This document shows, in pieces, positions 16,295-26,814 of a stretch of 64,000 nt of DNA; position 1 is the first letter of the stretch; the number at the start of each line of letters is the position of its first letter. Below the pieces are notes generated by a model. The model saw only the letters and a program-made list of their open reading frames with translations. It did no database searches and had not been told where the DNA came from. Source of the stretch: Brevundimonas viscosa (GTDB taxonomy: Bacteria; Pseudomonadota; Alphaproteobacteria; Caulobacterales; Caulobacteraceae); contig NZ_FOZV01000009.1 of assembly GCF_900116065.1 (NCBI RefSeq), forward strand, positions 1 through 64,000, read 5' to 3'. The position numbers and the translations under genes were made by a program.

Positions 16295-16839
16295 CAGAAC
16301 AGCTCCAGTTCGCCGCCGGCGGGCAGCGCGACGGGCGCCGGCCGGGGCCGGGGCGCCGCCGCGTCGGCGACGCTTCGCTGCAACGCCCGGCCCGAGGCCG
16401 GCCAGTAGTGCAGGCGCCGACCGCCCATCCCCCGCAGGCTGCCGCTGACGACACGGATGCCCTCGTCCCTGAGGAAGCGCTCGGCGAAGTCGGCGTTGGC
16501 CTGGCCGACGTCGCGCAGCGAGTCGAACATCCGCCCGCCGCCGAACAGCTTGGCCTCAAGCCGCTCGCGGCGGGCGCCGGACTTGAGCAGGTCGTTGATC
16601 AGCAGTTCCATGGCGTAGGCGCCGTAGCGCCGGCCGGCGTCCGTCCCGGCGCCGGAGCCGTCAGGCAGCAGGAAGTGGTTCATCCCCCCCACCCCGGCCA
16701 GGGGGTCGCACAGGCAGGCGGCCACGCAACTGCCCAGCACCGTGGTCAGGACCACGTCGCGGTCCGAGGTCACATGGTGCTCGCCCTGCCCGACATGGAG
16801 GCGGCGCTCAAGGCTTTCGACGCGGGCCGCGACCGTCAT
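16294..16839 (-). CDS. cheD: CheD chemoreceptor glutamine deamidase
   Basis: A 181-residue CheD. The catalytic region is clear: TTVLGSCVAACLCDP with the nucleophilic Cys, followed by GVGGMNHFLLPDG with the His. CheD deamidates specific glutamines on chemoreceptors to glutamate, setting their methylation sites and sensitivity. The start overlaps the cheYII stop by 4 bases. Length is usual for the family. It lies between cheYII and cheU as in Caulobacter. Confidence 0.93.
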   Translation of the reverse strand: MTVAARVESLERRLHVGQGEHHVTSDRDVVLTTVLGSCVAACLCDPLAGVGGMNHFLLPDGSGAGTDAGRRYGAYAMELLINDLLKSGARRERLEAKLFGGGRMFDSLRDVGQANADFAERFLRDEGIRVVSGSLRGMGGRRLHYWPASGRALQRSVADAAAPRPRPAPVALPAGGELELF

Positions 16840-17225
16840 GTCAGCGGACCGAAGACCGCCTCCAGCTTTTCCTTGAGCTGGGCCACGGTGAAGGGTTTGA
16901 CCAGGTAGTTGTTGACGCCGAACTGCACGGCGCGCTGCACCAGTTCGCGATCGGCCCGGCCGGTCAGCATGATGAAGGCGGTGGTCTTGATCGGCGGGTG
17001 CGCCCGGATCGCGCGCAGCAGGCCGAGACCGTCCAGGTTCGGCATGTTGAAGTCCGAGATCACCAGGTGGACGGGCTTGCTGATCACCTGGCGCAGACCG
17101 GCTTCGCCGTCGGCGGCCTCGGTGATCTCGCGCACGCCGAGCTGTTGCAGGCTGTTGCGGACCAGGGAGCGCATGGTCTGCTGATCGTCGACGATCAGGA
17201 CGTGGAGGGCGGAAGCGGCGGGCAT
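16836..17225 (-). CDS. cheYII: CheY-type response regulator (CheYII position)
   Basis: A 129-residue single-domain CheY: IVDDQQTMRSLVRN at the start, phosphoacceptor Asp in LVISDFNMPNLDGLGLL, Thr in MLTGRAD and Lys in YLVKPFTVAQL. The DFNMP and VKPFT signatures are those of chemotaxis CheY proteins that bind the flagellar switch. The ATG at 17225 is chosen because the longer frame extends into cheB; a GAGGAT lies about 12 bases upstream. Its position after cheB corresponds to cheYII of Caulobacter. Confidence 0.9.
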   Translation of the reverse strand: MPAASALHVLIVDDQQTMRSLVRNSLQQLGVREITEAADGEAGLRQVISKPVHLVISDFNMPNLDGLGLLRAIRAHPPIKTTAFIMLTGRADRELVQRAVQFGVNNYLVKPFTVAQLKEKLEAVFGPLT

Positions 17226-17241
17226 GGTACTGGACAGATCC

Positions 17242-18276
17242 TCAGGCGGCGGGTGCGGCGCACAGGTCGAGAATGGCGGGGCGAAGGCGGTGTAACGGCA
17301 ACTGGCGCTCGACCGCGCCCAGTTCGAAGGCGGCGCGCGGCATGCCGTAGACCACGCAGGAGGCCTCATCCTGTCCGAGCGTCCGGGCGCCGGCCTCACG
17401 CATGGCCAGCAGGCCGCGCGCGCCGTCCTTGCCCATGCCGGTGAGAATGACCCCGGTCATCGGCCGGCGGGCGCGGGCGACCGAGTCGAACAGGACGTCC
17501 ACCGACGGACGGTGACCGTTGACCGGCTCGGTCCGGGTCAGGCGGCAGCGGGGACTGGCGCCGACGACTTCCAGATGGGTCTCTCCTCCCGGGGCGATAT
17601 AGACGCAGCCGGGCTTGATCGGCGCGCCGTCCTCGGCCTCCGAGACGTGCGGCGCGCACATCTTGTCGAGACGCGCCGCGAAGCTGCGGGTGAAGGTGGC
17701 CGGCATGTGCTGGGTGATCACCGTCGCCGGACAGGCCTCGGGGAAGCCGGTCAGGATCGTGAGCAGCGCCTCGACCCCCCCGGTGGAAGCCCCGATGGCG
17801 AGGATGTGGGCGGGGTCCGGGCGGTAGTCAGCGGCCGCCTCGGGGGGCGCGGGCGGGGCGTCGCCCCGGGCCCGCACGCGCGAGGCCGCCGCCGTCTTCA
17901 CCTTCTGCGCCAGTTCGGCGAAGGCGACCGCCGGCGGCGTCCCGTCGACCGGCTTGCCGATCGCATCGACCGCCCCGATCTCGAGCGCCGCTACGGTCAC
18001 GTCGGCCCCGGCCTGGGTCAGGGTCGAGACCATCACCACCGGCATCGGCCGCAGACGCATGATCTTCTCGAGGAACTCGATCCCGTTCATGTTCGGCATC
18101 TCGACGTCGAGGGTGATGACGTCGGGATTCAGACGCTTGATGGCCTCGCGCGCCTCCAGCGGATCGGCGGCCGAGCCGACGACCTCGATGTCGGGATCGC
18201 GCCGCAGCGCAGCGGTGATCAGGCCGCGCATGGTCGGGCTGTCGTCGACGACGAGTACGGTCACCCGGCGGGTCAT
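17242..18276 (-). CDS. cheB: CheB protein-glutamate methylesterase
   Basis: A 344-residue CheB with an N-terminal receiver ([12 protein letters not shown], Asp in [17 protein letters not shown]), a Pro/Ala-rich linker, and a C-terminal methylesterase with the catalytic Ser in [11 protein letters not shown], His in ITQHMP and Asp in [11 protein letters not shown]. It removes methyl groups from receptors when phosphorylated by CheA. The ATG at 18276 overlaps the cheR stop (ATGA). Near the C-terminus, [14 protein letters not shown] matches the family. Confidence 0.95.
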   Translation of the reverse strand: MTRRVTVLVVDDSPTMRGLITAALRRDPDIEVVGSAADPLEAREAIKRLNPDVITLDVEMPNMNGIEFLEKIMRLRPMPVVMVSTLTQAGADVTVAALEIGAVDAIGKPVDGTPPAVAFAELAQKVKTAAASRVRARGDAPPAPPEAAADYRPDPAHILAIGASTGGVEALLTILTGFPEACPATVITQHMPATFTRSFAARLDKMCAPHVSEAEDGAPIKPGCVYIAPGGETHLEVVGASPRCRLTRTEPVNGHRPSVDVLFDSVARARRPMTGVILTGMGKDGARGLLAMREAGARTLGQDEASCVVYGMPRAAFELGAVERQLPLHRLRPAILDLCAAPAA

Positions 18277-19145
18277 GCGGCGCCTCCGATCCGGTAGGTG
18301 GTCAGGCCGTCCGGACGCAGCAGGGCCGAGGCCGGGCCGGAGACCCGCTCGGAATGGCCGATGTACAGGGTCGCGCCCGGCGTCATCAGCGGCGCGAACC
18401 GGCTCCACACCCGCTCCTGGGTCGCCTCGTCGAAGTAGATCACCACGTTGCGGCAGAAGATGACGTCGAAGCGGCCCTTCATCGGCCAGTCGCCGATCAG
18501 GTTCAGCTCGCGGAACGCGACCAGCCGGCGCAGCTCCGGACCCGCGGTCCAGCGGTCCCGCCCGGCGCCCGGGGTCCGGTTGAAATAGCGCCGCCAGAGC
18601 GTGGCCGGCGCCTGCTCCAGCGCTTCCTCGGCGTATGCGCCGTTCGCGCCCTCGGCGACCATGTTGGGATCGATGTCGGTGGCGAGGATGCGGACGTCCA
18701 GCTCGGCCGCCTCGGGCAGGGCGGCGAGCACCGTCAGCGCCATCGAATATGGCTCCTGCCCGTTCGAGCACGCCGCCGACCACAGCCGCACCCGTCCCCC
18801 GGCGCGGGCGCGTTCCGCCAGCCGCGGCATGACCCGGTTCAACAGGTCGTCGAAATGATGCGGCTCGCGATAGAAGCGGGTGACGTTGGTGGTCAGCGCC
18901 GCGGTCATCGCCTGCCGCTCGTCGACCCCCTCGACCCCGTCGATCAGGGCGCAGTATTCGCGGAAGCTGCGCAGGCCGAGCGCGCGCAGCCGCTTGGCCA
19001 GCCGGGAATAGACGAGCGCCGCCTTGCCTTCGCCCAGCGCGATGCCGGCGTGGCTGTGCAGGACCTGGGCGATGTGGCGGAAGTCCTCGGCGGTGAGGGC
19101 GAACTCGCCCTCCACCAACGACACCGTGCCGGCGGCGGCGGTCAT
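18273..19145 (-). CDS. cheR: CheR chemoreceptor methyltransferase
   Basis: A 290-residue CheR. The N-terminal helical domain is followed by the SAM-binding domain with [51 protein letters not shown] and IGHSERV. It methylates glutamates on chemoreceptors. The MCP encoded at the head of this operon ends in GWEEF, a CheR-docking type tail, so tethered methylation is likely. The gene overlaps cheW and cheB by 4 bases each. Confidence 0.95.
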   Translation of the reverse strand: MTAAAGTVSLVEGEFALTAEDFRHIAQVLHSHAGIALGEGKAALVYSRLAKRLRALGLRSFREYCALIDGVEGVDERQAMTAALTTNVTRFYREPHHFDDLLNRVMPRLAERARAGGRVRLWSAACSNGQEPYSMALTVLAALPEAAELDVRILATDIDPNMVAEGANGAYAEEALEQAPATLWRRYFNRTPGAGRDRWTAGPELRRLVAFRELNLIGDWPMKGRFDVIFCRNVVIYFDEATQERVWSRFAPLMTPGATLYIGHSERVSGPASALLRPDGLTTYRIGGAA

Positions 19146-19603
19146 GCGGCTTCGGCCTCCGCCGGCGGCAGGATGAGGCCGAGGTCGACGAGGCTGACCA
19201 TCCGTCCCTCGAGGGCGAAGATGCCCTTGACGAAGGCGCGGACCTCCTCGCTGGCGACGTCCGGCGTGGGCTGCACCGCGCCGTCGTCCAGCTGGATGAT
19301 GTCCGACACGGCGTCGACCAGCAGCCCGACCATGCGCCCGCCGATGTGGGCGACCATGATCACGTGGCGGGCGGTCGGCTCCGAGGTGCGCAGGCCGAAC
19401 CTCGCGCCGAGGTCGATGATCGGCAGCACCGCGCCGCGCAGGTTGATGACGCCCTTCATGTAGCCGGGCGCACGGGGCAGAGGCGTCGCGGGCGTCCAGC
19501 CGCGGATCTCGCGCACCGACATGATGTCGACGCAGAATTCCTGCTCGCCGATACGGAAGGCGATCAGTTCGCGGGCGGCGGCGTTGGTCGGGGCTTCGGT
19601 CAT
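19142..19603 (-). CDS. cheW: CheW chemotaxis coupling protein
   Basis: A 153-residue CheW-fold protein: [25 protein letters not shown], the [20 protein letters not shown] core and [14 protein letters not shown]. CheW links receptors to the CheA kinase in the polar array. The ATG at 19603 begins one base after the cheA stop; a start at 19615 would overlap cheA. Length and motifs are standard. Confidence 0.95.
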   Translation of the reverse strand: MTEAPTNAAARELIAFRIGEQEFCVDIMSVREIRGWTPATPLPRAPGYMKGVINLRGAVLPIIDLGARFGLRTSEPTARHVIMVAHIGGRMVGLLVDAVSDIIQLDDGAVQPTPDVASEEVRAFVKGIFALEGRMVSLVDLGLILPPAEAEAA

Positions 19604-19604
19604 G

Positions 19605-21797
19605 TCAGCTCGCAAGCTTGAGATCGGCCGCGGCGGGGCGGCGGCGGGCGTTGGCGACGAGGGCGTCGACGTCGAGGATAAGGGCGACCCGTCCGTCGCC
19701 CAGGATGGTGGCGGCGGCGACGCCCTCCACCTGCTGGTAGTTGGTCTCCAGACTCTTGATCACGACCTGGCGCTGGCCGTGAATGGCGTCGACCATCAGG
19801 GCGGCCCGGGCGCCGGACTCGGTCTCGACGACCACCGCCACGCCCTGGCCCGGCGGGACCGGAGCGTCGCGGAATCCCATGGTGCGGGCGACGTCGACCA
19901 GCGGAACGAAGGCCTCGCGGAAGCGGATCACCGCGTCGTGGCCGCCGACGTAGTGCACATCTTCGGCCTTCGGCGTCAGGCTCTCGACGATCGCGGAGAG
20001 CGGCGCCACCAGCGTCTGTTCGGCCGCGCCGAGGGCCATGCCGTCCAGGACCGCGAGGGTCAGCGGCAGGCTCAGGGTGAAGGTGGAGCCCTTGCCGGGA
20101 TTGGAGCTGATCGAGATGCGCCCGCCCAGCGACTGGATCGAGCGCCGCACGACATCCATGCCGACGCCGCGGCCCGAGATGTCCGACACCGCGTCGGCGG
20201 TGGAGAAGCCGGGCAGGAAGATCAGGTTGTCGATCTCGTCGTCCGTCAGCGCGGCGTCCTCGGCGATCAGCCCCTTCGAGACGGCGATGCCGCGCACCCG
20301 CTCGCGGTTGATGCCCCGGCCGTCGTCGCTGATCTCGATGACGATGCGGCCGGACCGGTGCAGGGCGGCCAGACGAACAGTGCCCTCGCTCGGCTTGCCC
20401 GCCGCGGTTCGTTCCTCCGGCGTCTCCAGCCCGTGATCGATGGCGTTGCGCAGCATGTGGGTGATCGGCTCGGCCAGCCGCTCGACCACGGTCTTGTCGA
20501 CCTCGGTCGCCTCCCCTTCGGTCACCAGCCGCACCCGCTTGCCGGTCATCTCGGCGACCTCGCGCACCAGACGGGGCATGCGCTGGAACACCGACTTCAC
20601 AGGCTGGGCCCGGATGGCCATGACGCTGTCCTGGATCTCGCGGGTCAGCAGCTCCAGATCCTCGAGACCGACGGAGATGCCGGACGAGCGGGCGAGGCCG
20701 CTCTCGGTCACGCGCTGGGCCAGCATGGCCTGCTGGATCACCAGTTCGCCGACCACATTGATCAGCCGGTCGACCCGCTCCAGATCGACGCGGATGGTGG
20801 CCGGAGCCGCCGCGGCCGGCGGGGAGCTGGCGGTCGGGGCGGTCGCGGAGGCGGCAGGCGCGGCCGCCGCCGGCGCCGAAGTCGCGGGGGCGGCAGGCGT
20901 TACGGCGGCGGCCGGTTCGTCCTGCACCTTCGCCAGCAGGGCCGAGATGTCGATGTCGTCGGCCGGCGCGTCCGGCGTTTCGATCAGCGGCGGCAGTTCG
21001 GGGCCCTCCCCCGCGATCGGTTCGATGCGCAGGTCGCAGTCGCCCTCGACGAAGTCGAACACCTCGCGCACCGCCGCCTCGTCGACCGGAGCCGTGAGTC
21101 GGATCGTCCAGACCAGCTCGTTCTCCTCCGGCTGAAGCCGGTCCAGCATCGGCACGGCGCTGTCGTCGAGCTCCACCTCGAGCGGTCCCAGGCGGCCCAG
21201 TTCGCGCAGCAGCAGCCCGGTCTCGTTGGCGTTGACGTACATGCGGCCGTGCGGCCGGAAGACGATGCGCCAGCCGCCGGCGGCCGGAGCCCCGGGCGCG
21301 TCCGGCGACGGCAGGTCCAGCGACGGAAGGTCCAGCGACGGCAGATCGAAGGCCACCGGTTGAAAGCCGAAGTCGTCCTCCGCCTCGTCCGGCGCAGGCG
21401 AGCCCCCCTCTCCGTGGGTCAGCACCTCCAGCTCGGCGACGAGAGCGGCGGAACGCGCCTCCTCGACCTCGGGCCCGGTCCCTTGGGCGGCGGCGACGTG
21501 GTCGGCGAGGACGTCGGAGGCCCTCAGCAGGGTGCGGACGGTCAGCTCGTCGCACGGTTTGCGGCCCGCGCGCAGCTCGTCCAGCAGGGTCTCGAAGACA
21601 TGGGCGAAGCGTACGAGGGCCTCGAGGCCGAAGGCGCCCGCCCCGCCCTTGACCGAGTGCACGGCGCGGAAGACGGCGTTGATCGTCTCGTCGTCGGCGG
21701 CGCCGCTCTCCAGATCGAGAAGCTTCGTCTCCAGGTCGGCGAGCAGCTCGTCGCACTCCTGGAAGAAGGTCGCCTTGATCGCCTCGAAGGTGTCCAT
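19605..21797 (-). CDS. cheA: CheA chemotaxis histidine kinase
   Basis: A 730-residue CheA. P1 carries the phosphorylated His in [12 protein letters not shown]; a linker with repeated [12 protein letters not shown] leads to the P2 region; P3 dimerisation follows an Ala/Pro-rich low-complexity stretch (about residues 290-340); P4 has [17 protein letters not shown] and [15 protein letters not shown]5 is a CheW-like regulatory domain. It phosphorylates CheY and CheB in response to receptor state. The three-fold LPSLD segment near residues 170-185 is an imperfect tandem repeat, also seen in the DNA at about 21308-21345. Confidence 0.95.
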   Translation of the reverse strand: MDTFEAIKATFFQECDELLADLETKLLDLESGAADDETINAVFRAVHSVKGGAGAFGLEALVRFAHVFETLLDELRAGRKPCDELTVRTLLRASDVLADHVAAAQGTGPEVEEARSAALVAELEVLTHGEGGSPAPDEAEDDFGFQPVAFDLPSLDLPSLDLPSPDAPGAPAAGGWRIVFRPHGRMYVNANETGLLLRELGRLGPLEVELDDSAVPMLDRLQPEENELVWTIRLTAPVDEAAVREVFDFVEGDCDLRIEPIAGEGPELPPLIETPDAPADDIDISALLAKVQDEPAAAVTPAAPATSAPAAAAPAASATAPTASSPPAAAAPATIRVDLERVDRLINVVGELVIQQAMLAQRVTESGLARSSGISVGLEDLELLTREIQDSVMAIRAQPVKSVFQRMPRLVREVAEMTGKRVRLVTEGEATEVDKTVVERLAEPITHMLRNAIDHGLETPEERTAAGKPSEGTVRLAALHRSGRIVIEISDDGRGINRERVRGIAVSKGLIAEDAALTDDEIDNLIFLPGFSTADAVSDISGRGVGMDVVRRSIQSLGGRISISSNPGKGSTFTLSLPLTLAVLDGMALGAAEQTLVAPLSAIVESLTPKAEDVHYVGGHDAVIRFREAFVPLVDVARTMGFRDAPVPPGQGVAVVVETESGARAALMVDAIHGQRQVVIKSLETNYQQVEGVAAATILGDGRVALILDVDALVANARRRPAAADLKLAS

Positions 21798-21814
21798 GGG
21801 GGCGGGTCCGGAAC

Positions 21815-22183
21815 TCAGGCGGCGACGCGGCGGACGGCGTCCACCAGCTTGGCCGGATCGAACGGCTTGACGATCCAGCCCGTCGCCCCGGCTTCCCGGG
21901 CGCGGGCCTTCTTGGTCGCGTCGCTCTCGGTGGTCAGCACCAGCACCGGGGTCGAGTCATAGGCGGGATTCGAGCGCACGCCCTGGATGAAGCCGAAGCC
22001 GTCCATGCGCGGCATGTTGATGTCGGTGATCACCACGTCGGCGCCGCCGCTCGCGGCCAGCACCTCCAGCCCATGCACGCCGTCCTCGGCCTGGATGACC
22101 CGGTAGCCCGCGCCCTCCAGCGCCAGCAGCAGCATGTCGCGCATGGTCCGGGAGTCGTCGACGGTCAGGACGGTCTTGGTCAC
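21815..22183 (-). CDS. cheY: CheY response regulator (first CheY of the operon)
   Basis: A 122-residue CheY with TVDDSRTMRDML, phosphoacceptor Asp in VVITDINMPRMDGFGFI, VLTTESD and WIVKPFDPAKL. The DINMP and KPF signatures identify a chemotaxis-type receiver. It lies between cheX and cheA and overlaps cheX by 4 bases, which is the cheYI position of Caulobacter. It is a likely direct CheA target. Confidence 0.93.
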   Translation of the reverse strand: MTKTVLTVDDSRTMRDMLLLALEGAGYRVIQAEDGVHGLEVLAASGGADVVITDINMPRMDGFGFIQGVRSNPAYDSTPVLVLTTESDATKKARAREAGATGWIVKPFDPAKLVDAVRRVAA

Positions 22184-22461
22184 GCGGGGTCTCCGGCGAA
22201 ATCAGGGGCGAGCGCGGCGGCGCCGAAGGCGCGGCACTGCTCCACAAAGGCTTCCGACACAGGGGCGACGGTCAGATCCATGCCGTCGGCCGCCCAGGTC
22301 TTCGCGGCGGACAACAGGACCTGCAGGGACAGACCGCCCAGCCGTTCGACGCCCGAGGCGTCCACGGTCAGCGGCTGTCCCCGCCGCGCCAGAAATTCCG
22401 AGGTCAGGGCGCCGGCGGCGCGAAGGTCCAGCACGGCGGGAAGGACGACAGGCTCCGTCAT
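22180..22461 (-). CDS. cheX: STAS-domain protein in cheX position
   Basis: A 93-residue STAS-fold protein: an N-terminal strand LPAVLDLRAAGALTSEFL, then PLTVDASGVERLGGLSLQVLLSA, the usual STAS loop with Ser and Gly, and a C-terminal helix. STAS domains bind partner proteins or nucleotides. In Caulobacter che operons the gene after the MCP is named cheX and encodes such a protein, which is not the CheX phosphatase of other bacteria. The ATG shares one base with the MCP stop (TGATG). Confidence 0.82.
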   Translation of the reverse strand: MTEPVVLPAVLDLRAAGALTSEFLARRGQPLTVDASGVERLGGLSLQVLLSAAKTWAADGMDLTVAPVSEAFVEQCRAFGAAALAPDFAGDPA

Positions 22462-24392
22462 CAGAACTCCTCCCATCCGTCCTCGGCGGCCGCCGGGGCC
22501 GGCTTCAGCGCCGCGCCGCCGTGGCCGATCGTCTTCAGCTGGGCGACGGCGCGGGCGGTGCGCTCGCTGCGGGCCGGGGCCGGGGCCGTCCGGGCCGCGG
22601 CGGCCGGGGCCTCGTCGCCGATGCGGAAGCGCGCCACCGAGGCGGCCAGGCTCTCGGCCTCCTGGGCCAGCGAGTGGCTGGCGGCGGTGGATTCCTCGAC
22701 CATGGCGGCGTTCTGCTGGGTCACCTGGTCCATCTGGTTGACCGCGGTGTTGACCTGCTGGAGGCCCGTGGCCTGCTCCTGGGCCGAGGCGGCGATCTCC
22801 GACACCAGGCCGTCGATCTCGGCCACCCGGCCGACGATGCGCTGCAGCGCTTCGCCGGTCTGGCCGACCAGCTGCACGCCCGAGCCGACCTGGCTGGTCG
22901 AGGCCGAGATCAGCGTCTTGATCTCGCGCGCCGCGTCGGCCGAGCGTTGGGCCAGGGCCCGCACTTCCGAGGCCACCACCGCGAAGCCGCGGCCGGCGTC
23001 GCCGGCCCGGGCCGCCTCGACCCCGGCGTTCAGGGCCAGCAGGTTGGTCTGGAAGGCGATCTCGTCGATCACCCCGATGATCTGGCTGATCTGCTGGGCC
23101 GACTGCTCGATGGCGCTCATCGCCGCCACCGCGTCGCGCACCACCACGCCCGAGGTCTCCGCGTCGCCGCGCGCCGCCTGCACCACGTCCGAGGCCTGAC
23201 GTGCGCCGGAAGCCGTCCGGTTCACCGTCGCCGTGATCTGGTCCAGCGCCGCCGCCGTCTCCTCCAGGCTCGCCGCCTGCTGCTCGGTGCGCCGCGACAG
23301 GTCGTCGGCGGCGTGGCTGATCTCGCCCGAACCGGAGCGGATCGCCGCCACGTTCTGCACCACCACCGACACCGCCTGCTGCAACTGGCCGATGGCCGAG
23401 TTGAAGTCCGCCTTCAGTTGTTCGGCCCGCGCCGGCACCGGCGCGTTCATCCGGTGGGTCAGGTCGCCCTCGGCCATGGCCGACAGGCCGCGGGCCAGCG
23501 CCTCGACCGTGATCCGGTCCTCCTCGGCCACGCGCGCCTTCTCCGCCTCGGCGGCGGCGCGTTCGCGCTCGTTCGTCTCGCGTGCGGCGGCGGCCTCGGC
23601 CTCGACCCGCGCCTTTTCGATGGCGGCGTCGCGGAAGGCGAGGACGGCCACGCCCATGGCGCCGAACTCGTCCTTGCGCTGGGCCTCGACGACCTCGATC
23701 GAGGTGTCGCCGGCGCGCAGCCGGTTCATGTGCCCGACCATGCGTCCGATCGGCCCGGCAATGCCGCGGGTCAGCAGCCAGCCGACGCCCACCGCGAGCA
23801 GGGCGGCCAGCACGATGCCGGCGATCAGGGACCAACGGGCGGTGTTCGCCGCCGCCGCCTGCGCTGCACGGACCTGGTCACGCTCGGCGTCCAGCACCCC
23901 GTGGATCTTCTCGATCGAGGCTTCTACCGGCTCGATCAGTCGATCCGCCGACCCGCTGCGCCCGACCATGGCCACGGCGCTGGCATGGGTGGCCGGGTCG
24001 CGGGCGAGTTCCGCGCCCTGCACGACGACGTGCTCGAACCAGGCCTCGGCCGACTGTTCGAGGGCGTCGATCTCGCCGGCCAGATCCGGGCCCGCGTTTT
24101 CGCGCATCGTGGCGACGAAGGTGCTGAACCGCTCCCGGTGCGCAGTTGCGCGTTCCACGTAGTACTCATCGCCCGACAGCAGGAAGCCCCGGAAGCTGCC
24201 TTCCTGTCGGGACAGGTAGAACTCCGCGGAGGCGGTGGCTCGCGTCATTTCGTTGAGGACCGCGCGATCGGCGCTCGCCCGGTCGATCGAGGCGAGCTGC
24301 AGGAAGATCACCCCGCCCATGGCCATGATGGCCAGGAGCACGGCGGCGAAGGACAGCATCAGCTTGCGGCCGACCGCCAGGTTGTTGAGCAT
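22461..24392 (-). CDS. mcpA: Methyl-accepting chemotaxis protein with CheR-docking tail
   Basis: A 643-residue chemoreceptor. TM1 ([20 protein letters not shown]) is followed by a helical periplasmic region of about 150 residues resembling a CHASE3/four-helix sensor, TM2 ([19 protein letters not shown]), HAMP, and the signalling hairpin with the invariant tip [20 protein letters not shown]. The protein ends DGWEEF; GWEEF is a known type of C-terminal pentapeptide that tethers CheR. The ATG at 24392 is preceded by GAGGC; a TTG at 24413 would add seven residues. It heads the che operon, so it probably works with these Che proteins, as McpA does in Caulobacter. Confidence 0.92.
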   Translation of the reverse strand: MLNNLAVGRKLMLSFAAVLLAIMAMGGVIFLQLASIDRASADRAVLNEMTRATASAEFYLSRQEGSFRGFLLSGDEYYVERATAHRERFSTFVATMRENAGPDLAGEIDALEQSAEAWFEHVVVQGAELARDPATHASAVAMVGRSGSADRLIEPVEASIEKIHGVLDAERDQVRAAQAAAANTARWSLIAGIVLAALLAVGVGWLLTRGIAGPIGRMVGHMNRLRAGDTSIEVVEAQRKDEFGAMGVAVLAFRDAAIEKARVEAEAAAARETNERERAAAEAEKARVAEEDRITVEALARGLSAMAEGDLTHRMNAPVPARAEQLKADFNSAIGQLQQAVSVVVQNVAAIRSGSGEISHAADDLSRRTEQQAASLEETAAALDQITATVNRTASGARQASDVVQAARGDAETSGVVVRDAVAAMSAIEQSAQQISQIIGVIDEIAFQTNLLALNAGVEAARAGDAGRGFAVVASEVRALAQRSADAAREIKTLISASTSQVGSGVQLVGQTGEALQRIVGRVAEIDGLVSEIAASAQEQATGLQQVNTAVNQMDQVTQQNAAMVEESTAASHSLAQEAESLAASVARFRIGDEAPAAAARTAPAPARSERTARAVAQLKTIGHGGAALKPAPAAAEDGWEEF

Positions 24393-24435
24393 GTTCACGG
24401 GAGCCTCGATCAATCGGTAGGTCAGACGGCGTGGG

Positions 24436-25161
24436 TCAGAAGGCGTAGGTCAGGGCGCCGACGAGACGGCCCTCGTAGCGGTCGCCGAGGTCGTGCTGGT
24501 CGGTGTCGTACCAGCGCACGTCGGCGGCGAGCTGGCGGGTCAGCTTGTGCTTCACGCCGACGTTCCAGGCCGTGTACTCGGCGCTGGTGTCGCTGACCCG
24601 TTCGCCGACGGCGACGCTCGCGCGGGTCCGGGCGCCGAGGGCGTAGCTGGCCTGGGTCTCGAACCACCAGGCGTCTTCCATCGAACCCGAACCATCGGGA
24701 GTGTAGTTGGCCCGCAAACGCACGCCGACCGGCCCGACATCGCGCGACACGTCGGCCTGGTACTCCATGAAGCGATCGTCGTAACCGGGCACAGTTCCGG
24801 TGAAGACCTTGTGCATGGCCGAGAAGTCGAACTCGAAGCCGCCGATCTCCGGCGCATAGCCGACCGTCGTCACCAGTTCGCTGTCGGCCCCGCCGCCAAG
24901 CTCGACCGTCGATCCGCTGAACTCGGCGTAGAAGGCCCCGAGACTGGCGCCGACCGAGCCGGAGACGCTCGGGTCGCCGCCGCTCTTGCCGAGGCCCTTG
25001 GCGACGTTCTCGGTGGCGACGCCGATCTGCCATTCAAGGTCAGGGGTCGGAAGCTCGGCGGACTGGGCGGCCCCGGCGAGAGACAGGGCGGCGATCGGGG
25101 CGAGGGCGATGGAGACGTTCCGCATTCTGAGGAACACACGCGACGAATCGGTACTGGACAT
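24436..25161 (-). CDS. TorF family putative porin
   Basis: A 241-residue outer-membrane protein. The signal peptide ([24 protein letters not shown] region) is followed by a barrel with the TorF/Gcw_chp features: [17 protein letters not shown] near the mature N-terminus, alternating strands, and a terminal Phe (VGALTYAF). The start at 25161 has an AGGGA ribosome site. It is divergent from the FixL/FixJ-like pair at 25360, which may regulate it, and lies 43 bases upstream of the MCP gene in the same direction, so some read-through into the che operon is possible. Substrate is unknown. Confidence 0.82.
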   Translation of the reverse strand: MSSTDSSRVFLRMRNVSIALAPIAALSLAGAAQSAELPTPDLEWQIGVATENVAKGLGKSGGDPSVSGSVGASLGAFYAEFSGSTVELGGGADSELVTTVGYAPEIGGFEFDFSAMHKVFTGTVPGYDDRFMEYQADVSRDVGPVGVRLRANYTPDGSGSMEDAWWFETQASYALGARTRASVAVGERVSDTSAEYTAWNVGVKHKLTRQLAADVRWYDTDQHDLGDRYEGRLVGALTYAF

Positions 25162-25224
25162 TCTTTTCCCTTGGACGTTGGCTGCATCCTCGGGGGGACA
25201 GGAATATTGCTGGTAAACCGCGGC

Positions 25225-25242
25225 ATACGTAGAAACGCGTAT
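25225..25242. promoter_or_regulatory. Inverted repeat in the divergent porin/FixLJ-like promoter region
   Basis: ATACG and CGTAT arms flank eight bases in the 198-base gap between the porin start and the kinase start. The enclosed TACGTAG-like sequence recurs at about 25352-25358 (GACGTAG). It is a possible binding site for the LuxR-type regulator encoded at 26811. This is inference from position and symmetry only. Confidence 0.35.
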
Positions 25243-25359
25243 CCGGCGGACGCGCAGCGGTTCGCACCGTCGCCAAATGCTGGTATCCGGTAGGTCGCAG
25301 CTGCCCGACGAGTCGGGGCCGGCGGCGCATGTAAACGGCGTACAGGATGCTGACGTAGC

Positions 25360-26814
25360 GTGAGAACCGCCCTGCCCCGATTGATCACCGCCATGGTGGA
25401 TCGGTCCTACCGGGGCTGGCGCGGGTACGGTCTGGCGGTGGTCTCGGTGGCGGCCTGCGTCGTCCTGCGCACCGCCCTGGAGCCTTTCGGACAGTTCTAC
25501 TACCTGCCGATGGTCCCGGCCGCGGTGATCACGGCCCTGCTGTCCCGTCCGGGCCCGACGGGACTGGCCATCGCCCTCTCGATCGCGGTCAACGTCTCCA
25601 TCGTCCCGCGCGAGGGACTGACCGATACGGTCGTCAACGCCGTGCTCTTCCTCGCCGTCAGCTGGCTGCTCGCCGAACTGTGCTGGGCGCAACGCCGTAT
25701 CCATCGGCGGGCCGGCGCCCTCGCCCGCACCCTGGCCGACCGGAACGCCGTCCTCGACACCGTGCTGGCCGCCGTTCCCGTCGTCATTCTCGACCGCGCC
25801 GGCCGCATCCGTCGGCTGACCCCGGCCGCCGCCCTCCTGTTCGGCGTGACCAACACGGAAGCGGTCGGTTCGCCGTTTTCGCGACTGGTCGAGGACTTCG
25901 ACCTGCAGGCGCTCGTCTCGAGCCCGGCCGACGGCGCGACGGAGGACGCGCGCGAGTGGCGGGGCCGCCGGCCCGACGGCCAGCCGCTCCTGCTCACCCT
26001 TCAGGCGGGCGTGACCGCGGACACGGCGGGCGGCGAGGACTACGCCGCGGTATCGGTGACGGACGTCACCCAGGCCCGGGTCGCCACCACCCGGGCCCTG
26101 GAGCTCGACGCCCAGCTAAACCGTGTCTGGCGCCTCAACTCTCTGGGTCAGATGGCCGCCACCCTCGCCCACGAGCTGAACCAGCCGCTCAGCGCCGCCG
26201 CCTCCTACATGCACGCCAGCCGACGCGACATCGAGCGAACGGGTCCGCTGGGCGAAAGCGCCGGCCGCACCCTGGATCTCGCCAAGGGCGAGGTCCTGCG
26301 GGCGGGCGGCATCATCCGGCGCATGCGCGACCTGCTCACCACCGGCTCGGCGGCGCTGGAGCTTCAGCGGGTCTCGTCCATGATCGAGGACCTGCGCCCG
26401 TCCCTCCGCCTTCTCGGCCGCGACGCGGGGATCGAGGTGAGGATCGACATCGACGGCCGCGCCGACACCGTGCTGGCCGAGCGCATCCAGTTTCAGCAGG
26501 CCGTCATCAACCTTGTCCGCAACGCGATCGAGGCCGCCGCCTGCACCCACGACCCGGTCGTGTCGATCAGCGGCCGCCGCACCGGCGACGGCTACGAAAT
26601 CTCCGTCGAGGACAACGGCCCCGGGATTCCCGCCAACGACCTGGAATCCGTGATCCGGCCGATGACCACCAGCAAGGCCAACGGCATGGGCCTGGGCCTG
26701 TCCGTGACCCGGACCATCGTCGAGAGCCATGGCGGGTCGCTGCGGCTCGACCGCAGCGCCCTGGGCGGCGCCGCCTTCTCGATCCGTCTGCCGCAGGAGG
26801 AACGGGCGGCATGA
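25360..26814 (+). CDS. FixL-like membrane sensor histidine kinase
   Basis: A 484-residue kinase. The N-terminal ~110 residues form several membrane helices (YGLAVVSVAACVVLRTAL, YYLPMVPAAVITALL, VVNAVLFLAVSWLLAEL) of the DUF4118-like type. A PAS domain (AVLDTVLAAVPVVILDRAGRI) leads to a HisKA domain with LAHELNQPLSAAASY, typical of the FixL/DctB class, and a HATPase with VRNAIEAA, DNGPGIP and GMGLGLSV. PAS haem ligands were not identifiable, so oxygen sensing is not shown. The GTG start at 25360 is uncertain; ATG 25393 is the alternative. It overlaps its response regulator by 4 bases. Confidence 0.87.
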   Translation: MRTALPRLITAMVDRSYRGWRGYGLAVVSVAACVVLRTALEPFGQFYYLPMVPAAVITALLSRPGPTGLAIALSIAVNVSIVPREGLTDTVVNAVLFLAVSWLLAELCWAQRRIHRRAGALARTLADRNAVLDTVLAAVPVVILDRAGRIRRLTPAAALLFGVTNTEAVGSPFSRLVEDFDLQALVSSPADGATEDAREWRGRRPDGQPLLLTLQAGVTADTAGGEDYAAVSVTDVTQARVATTRALELDAQLNRVWRLNSLGQMAATLAHELNQPLSAAASYMHASRRDIERTGPLGESAGRTLDLAKGEVLRAGGIIRRMRDLLTTGSAALELQRVSSMIEDLRPSLRLLGRDAGIEVRIDIDGRADTVLAERIQFQQAVINLVRNAIEAAACTHDPVVSISGRRTGDGYEISVEDNGPGIPANDLESVIRPMTTSKANGMGLGLSVTRTIVESHGGSLRLDRSALGGAAFSIRLPQEERAA

